9,607 nt of DNA from Candidatus Methylarchaceae archaeon HK01M (GTDB lineage Archaea; Thermoproteota; Nitrososphaeria; Nitrososphaerales; JACAEJ01), in assembly GCA_024256245.1 (NCBI GenBank), contig JAKLZD010000143.1:1-9607 (forward strand), given 5' to 3'. Position 1 is the first letter of the stretch. Each line of letters starts with the position of its first letter. Below are positions 6,930 to 9,607 of this stretch, one piece after another. Below the pieces are notes generated by a model that saw only the letters and a program-made list of their open reading frames with translations, searched no databases and had not been told where the DNA came from. Made by a program: the position numbers and the translations under genes.

Positions 6930-7820
6930 TTAAGTAAGTGGATGAGGGGAAGTTTCCGTATTTAATTCAGGCAAATCCGTCTTCATAACTAGAAATGGAA
7001 ATTTCATCTTCATTAGGAAATTCAAGGAAATTTCCTTACCTTTTTCAGATAGAGCAAATACTGGTATAGAAACACCTGCCTGCATCAAAGCTTTTGGACC
7101 TATTTTCTCCCGAACTACCCGAGATGAGCACGCCCAAACCAAATCTGCGGACAACAGATATCGAAGTTGGATACCTTTTAACATAACGTTATGAATCGAT
7201 AGAATATAAAGTACAATCTTCTCCTTATCCTCGATACCTCTTAAAATGGGAATTTTATCAGATTCGAACCCTGCTACTGTTACTGCTATTTTCTTATATC
7301 CTAACTTTATAGCTTCTTTTACCCCTTTGACCTGATCCATAAGTGCTTCGTTACTAATCACAACTGCCCCTGCTTTTCGAAGTTTATTTATAGTTGCAAT
7401 GATTGGGCTTGTTTTAAGTATCCCAGTTAACCTCGCACCTATTCCTCGAACGAGCTTAGAATTCTTCACGATTACCGTTCCAGCACCTTCGCAAACTATT
7501 ACGCAACAATCTATCAGTCTTGATTCTAATGCCACGCTAAGCATTTCCGATGCTCCAAAAGTCATCAAGAATACATTTGGAAACTCTCTTTTATCCATAT
7601 ATAGACCGTCTCTAACCTGTCTCTCAACTATTTCTCTAACCTTCTCTTGATCGATTTTTTCGTACCCTAAGATTTTATGATAAATGGGACAATAATTTAC
7701 CTTTGGCTCTGATAGAAGTTTAACCCGACCTTTATAAATCAGTACTTTGGCTCCGCAAACTTCTATCAGATGCTTGCCTATGCTATTATTTAGTGAAGAA
7801 ATATTTGTGGAATTTTTCAT
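6930..7820 (-). CDS. Methanogenesis marker protein 8 (DUF2099)
   Basis: This 296-aa protein matches marker protein 8/DUF2099. Seen are the opening HLIEVCGAKVLIYKGRV, the YCPIYHK motif (43-49), FGASEMLSVALE (89-99), the cysteine-rich core DCCVIVCEGAGTVI (104-117), GIGARLTGILKTSPI, and later VTVAGFE, ADLVWACSSRVVRE and GVSIPVFALSEKGKE. The family is found in MCR-bearing archaea; its biochemical role is not known to me. It follows the 168-aa gene by 39 bases on the same strand but has its own TATA-like box (7849-7860), with the expected transcription start only a few bases before ATG 7820. The first 12 residues (Asn/Ser-rich) precede the conserved domain. The last ~15 residues are Thr/Pro-rich and look like a flexible tail. 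Confidence 0.85.
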   Translation of the reverse strand: MKNSTNISSLNNSIGKHLIEVCGAKVLIYKGRVKLLSEPKVNYCPIYHKILGYEKIDQEKVREIVERQVRDGLYMDKREFPNVFLMTFGASEMLSVALESRLIDCCVIVCEGAGTVIVKNSKLVRGIGARLTGILKTSPIIATINKLRKAGAVVISNEALMDQVKGVKEAIKLGYKKIAVTVAGFESDKIPILRGIEDKEKIVLYILSIHNVMLKGIQLRYLLSADLVWACSSRVVREKIGPKALMQAGVSIPVFALSEKGKEISLNFLMKMKFPFLVMKTDLPELNTETSPHPLT

Positions 7821-7848
7821 ATATCGAATCGATATCTAATTCTTCGAT

Positions 7849-7860
7849 AATTTATAAATT
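7849..7860 (-). promoter_or_regulatory. TATA-like box for marker protein 8
   Basis: AATTTATAAATT is a perfect palindrome whose core lies about 34 nt upstream of ATG 7820 and touches the stop codon of the preceding 168-aa gene. It would give a leader of under ten bases. No Shine-Dalgarno site is visible before ATG 7820. Confidence 0.5.
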
Positions 7861-8366
7861 TAGTATCTTTTCTTACTTAATATTTCAGCTATATCTTCTG
7901 CCTCAAATCTTAATTTTTTTCTGACCCCCTCAAGGAAGTATATTAGACTTTTCAGAGTGAGCTGTGCAATCAGAGCTCCTAGGCTGTACTCTCCCCCCTT
8001 ATCCTCAAAGGCTTTTACCATCACTTTATCATTGTCGATTATCAAACTATCCAATCGCTCACTTAACTCATCTCCAATTTTGTGAGCTAACTCATCAAAT
8101 TCTTCAAATTCTTCTAATTTTATAATATATTTAGGAAAATAAACTTTCAATCGACCTTTTTCGACATGTTCGACCAGTCCCTCTTCACACAGTTTATCAA
8201 GAATTTTAACCATCTCTTCTTCATCTAAGCCTACTATTGGAGAGATCGATGCAAAACCCATTGGACCCTTACAAAGTAGGTTAATCGGCAAAAATATAGA
8301 CGGTTTGTTCACCATACCCGCGAGTTTACAAAGTTCTTCCAGTTTGCCACAGAATAGAATATGCAT
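7860..8366 (-). CDS. Probable winged-helix (HTH) protein, unknown function
   Basis: I do not recognise a named family for this 168-aa protein. Residues about 25-75 look like a winged helix: a helical start, SPIVGLDEEEMVKILDKLCE as a helix-turn-helix-like stretch, then GLVEHVEKGRLKVYF as a beta wing. The rest is acidic and helical (KLEEFEEFDELAHKIGDEL), ending in a helix with KSLIYFLEGVRKKL. Three cysteines (Cys6, Cys13, Cys32) lie near the N-terminus and a fourth at 60. The start has GAGGGG five bases upstream (8372-8377). It sits between a 317-aa gene and marker protein 8, all on the minus strand, so it may be a local transcription regulator, possibly sensing through the N-terminal cysteines; that is inference from fold impression and context. 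Confidence 0.7.
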   Translation of the reverse strand: MHILFCGKLEELCKLAGMVNKPSIFLPINLLCKGPMGFASISPIVGLDEEEMVKILDKLCEEGLVEHVEKGRLKVYFPKYIIKLEEFEEFDELAHKIGDELSERLDSLIIDNDKVMVKAFEDKGGEYSLGALIAQLTLKSLIYFLEGVRKKLRFEAEDIAEILSKKRY

Positions 8367-8371
8367 CTTGG

Positions 8372-8377
8372 CCCCTC
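8372..8377 (-). promoter_or_regulatory. Shine-Dalgarno site for the 168-aa gene
   Basis: Reverse-strand GAGGGG lies five bases before ATG 8366 and fixes that start. Confidence 0.6.
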
Positions 8378-8430
8378 AAAATTTACTTTAAGGCCATAAT
8401 TTTAGTGTTTTCATTAGCTCAGAATAGAAT

Positions 8431-9384
8431 TTAGCTGAGACTTTCGAACGATTTGACGATCGCCGTCTCCAATCTTATTTTACCTAATTCCTTGATTTTA
8501 TCACAATTCAACGAAGAACCCATTACATCAACTATCCGTCCTTTACGAGATACAATAACTATAGTGTTAGAATCGGCCTTTGCTACAGGAATCCCGTTTA
8601 CATAAATCTCCTCACCTGGAGAAATTCCAAAGATTCTTCTATAAACAAATCCGCCTTTAACTGTTATTCGTTCTTGAGAAGGGGAAGACCCTTTAATGAT
8701 GTCGAGCTTTAATCTTGAAGAGAAGATATACAAAATTTTTGGAGGAATTGGAATCCAAGAGATTGCCATATATTCGTTTGTATCTTCGATCTTAGCTATT
8801 TGAGTGAACGCTGTCGAATCTCTTAAAAGGAGACTGTTGTCCAATACTTCATAACCTACGTACATAGCAGACTCTAGACTCTTTGCATCTGTTAGAAGAA
8901 TTATCACATCAACCGCCTCTCCGTATAACATGTTTATGGCTTCGCTGGGCATTCTATATTCAATTGATTTCCCATATGTTTTCTCTTTTAATATCAAGCT
9001 CTCCTTTATGAATGCCTCTCTGATCTTCATTAAAAACTCGTGGTCCTTAAAGGTAGAAGGTTTAACTAGACCAGTGATAAGCTCCTTATGAAGTTTAGTT
9101 GGTTTATATTCGCTAATAATTATCCTTGCACCAATATTTTCCGCCTCCAAAAGCAAACTCCTCAGTTTTTCAGATATTTCGGGTAAAATCCATATCGATC
9201 TTTGAATATTGATGGCTTTAATTCTCCTTAATTCTCTAATTATTCTAATTCTTAAACCATGTGGATCGATCTTTTCGTTGATATCATAGGAAAGTAGAGA
9301 TTTCATGACAATGAATTCTTTCTTATGCAAGTATTTAATTGTTAAAAAAATTCGATATAATTCTTCAGGTTTATAAGAATCCAT
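8431..9384 (-). CDS. Two-part protein: ChrB/PaaX-like N-terminal domain and DUF2117-like C-terminal part
   Basis: This 317-aa protein appears to have two parts. Residues about 23-95 (FIVMKSLLSYD, RIRIIRELRRIKAINIQRSIWILP, IGARIIISEY) show the beta-alpha-beta pattern with a 'RR-x-GA-x-x-x-x-SVW-x-LP' type motif, as in ChrB, PaaX C-terminal and Cas2-like ferredoxin-fold domains. Residues about 157-295 (VDVIILLTDAKSLE, FGISPGEEIYVNGIPVAKAD, VIVSRKGRIVDVMG) recall the C-terminal half of DUF2117 proteins of methanogens. Both assignments are from memory of patterns and need a profile search. No membrane segment is seen. The ATG at 9384 gives the longest form. ATG 9306 (residue 27) is possible, since ATTAAATACTT lies about 26 nt before it and no TATA-like box is evident before 9384. 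Its start is only 20 bases from the divergent mcrC start. Confidence 0.75.
   Translation of the reverse strand: MDSYKPEELYRIFLTIKYLHKKEFIVMKSLLSYDINEKIDPHGLRIRIIRELRRIKAINIQRSIWILPEISEKLRSLLLEAENIGARIIISEYKPTKLHKELITGLVKPSTFKDHEFLMKIREAFIKESLILKEKTYGKSIEYRMPSEAINMLYGEAVDVIILLTDAKSLESAMYVGYEVLDNSLLLRDSTAFTQIAKIEDTNEYMAISWIPIPPKILYIFSSRLKLDIIKGSSPSQERITVKGGFVYRRIFGISPGEEIYVNGIPVAKADSNTIVIVSRKGRIVDVMGSSLNCDKIKELGKIRLETAIVKSFESLS
9369..9377 (+). promoter_or_regulatory. TATA-like box for mcrC
   Basis: TTTATAAGA is centred about 33 nt before the mcrC ATG and predicts transcription starting near 9399. It lies inside the first codons of the divergent 317-aa gene as annotated from 9384. The two genes therefore share or overlap control sequence, or the 317-aa gene really starts further in. 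Confidence 0.5.
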
Positions 9385-9391
9385 GACATTA

Positions 9392-9414
9392 ATGTCTGTA
9401 GAAGATGTCTGTAG
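9392..9414 (+). repeat. Tandem duplication around the mcrC start
   Basis: ATGTCTGTAG occurs at 9392-9401 and again at 9405-9414, separated by AAG, so the period is 13 nt. The second copy holds the mcrC start codon. The first copy's ATG opens a different frame that closes at TAG 9440-9442, a 16-codon open frame overlapping the mcrC start. Confidence 0.75.
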
Positions 9415-9607
9415 GAAGAAAAACTCAGGTAATAGATTGTAGGGAAACGATGGGTGTAGGTTTGGGAGGGGAGTTAGCCCAAAGTGGGACGATATCCGAG
9501 TCAGAAAGTAAGGAAGTCATCGTCTTATCGATGTCCCCAGATAGGCGTCATGTAACTAAGCCCGTTTGTGAAATAACTTACGGTTTAAGAGAAGCAGGCA
9601 TAGAAGT
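9405..9607 (+). CDS. mcrC: McrC, MCR operon protein C / activation component (5' end, partial)
   Basis: From ATG 9405 the frame reads MSVGRKTQVI then DCRETMG, GLGGELAQSGT, SMSPDRRHVTKPVCEIT and GLREAGIE, and runs off the right edge after 67 codons. These blocks match the McrC N-terminus closely (DCRETMG, AQxGT, MSPGRRHITKPVCEI in known members). McrC is about 200 aa, is not part of the MCR hexamer, and has been linked to the ATP-dependent complex that reductively activates F430-nickel. The paralogous marker protein 7 lacks this opening, so McrC is preferred. An in-frame TAG at 9399-9401 rules out a longer start. Here mcrC is not between mcrB and mcrG but about 6.5 kb from mcrA, with its own TATA-like box. 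Confidence 0.92.
   Translation, partial: MSVGRKTQVIDCRETMGVGLGGELAQSGTISESESKEVIVLSMSPDRRHVTKPVCEITYGLREAGIE

Noticed and set aside
8350..8430. Direct repeat CAGAATAGAAT at 8350-8360 and 8420-8430
   Set aside because: Only two short AT-rich copies, one at the start of the 168-aa gene and one just after a stop codon; no terminal repeats or other sign of function.
1..9607. tRNA or rRNA genes, CRISPR arrays and insertion sequences
   Set aside because: Reading both strands showed no tRNA-like clover-leaf with TTCGA-type arms, no regularly spaced repeats, and no transposase-like open frame; the window is packed with protein genes.

Overview
The window is archaeal and comes from an organism with a methyl-coenzyme M reductase (MCR) metabolism. 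It carries mcrG and mcrA complete, the 5' end of mcrB at the left edge and the 5' end of mcrC at the right edge. Other genes belong to families tied to methanogenesis: marker proteins 2 and 8, a DUF2098-like protein, a methylcobalamin:CoM methyltransferase (MtaA/MtbA family) and an HdrD-like heterodisulfide reductase. The DNA is AT-rich. Most starts lie about 33-43 nt downstream of a TATA-like box, and TTG/GTG starts with Shine-Dalgarno sites occur, as expected for archaea. Together MtaA/MtbA, HdrD and Mcr suggest a methyl-reducing methanogen. The lineage cannot be fixed from the sequence alone; uncultured groups such as Methanomethylicia, Korarchaeia or Nezhaarchaeia are candidates.

Layout. 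1-236 (minus): start of mcrB, interrupted by an in-frame TAA at codon 37. 237-391: divergent promoter containing an 11-nt inverted repeat. 392-2855 (plus): mcrG-mcrA, followed by a T-rich terminator. 3009-3618 (plus): a DUF2098-like gene overlapped by a small helical protein. 3623-4558 (minus): marker protein 2, convergent with it. 4636-6809 (minus): a two-gene unit, mtaA-like then hdrD-like, both with TTG starts. 6930-9384 (minus): a 317-aa two-part protein, a 168-aa probable winged-helix protein, and marker protein 8. 9405-9607 (plus): mcrC, running off the edge.

How it fits together. The MtaA-like enzyme would make methyl-CoM from a methylated corrinoid protein. MCR reduces methyl-CoM with CoB to methane and the CoM-S-S-CoB heterodisulfide, and the HdrD-like protein would reduce that heterodisulfide. 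McrC and several marker proteins are linked to activation or maturation of MCR. The usual mcrBDCGA operon is broken up here: mcrB is divergent from mcrGA, mcrC lies about 6.5 kb away, and no mcrD is visible. The most striking observations are the in-frame stop in mcrB, directly followed by ATG, and the set of small unassigned genes embedded among MCR-related genes. There is no gene-free stretch longer than about 160 bases.
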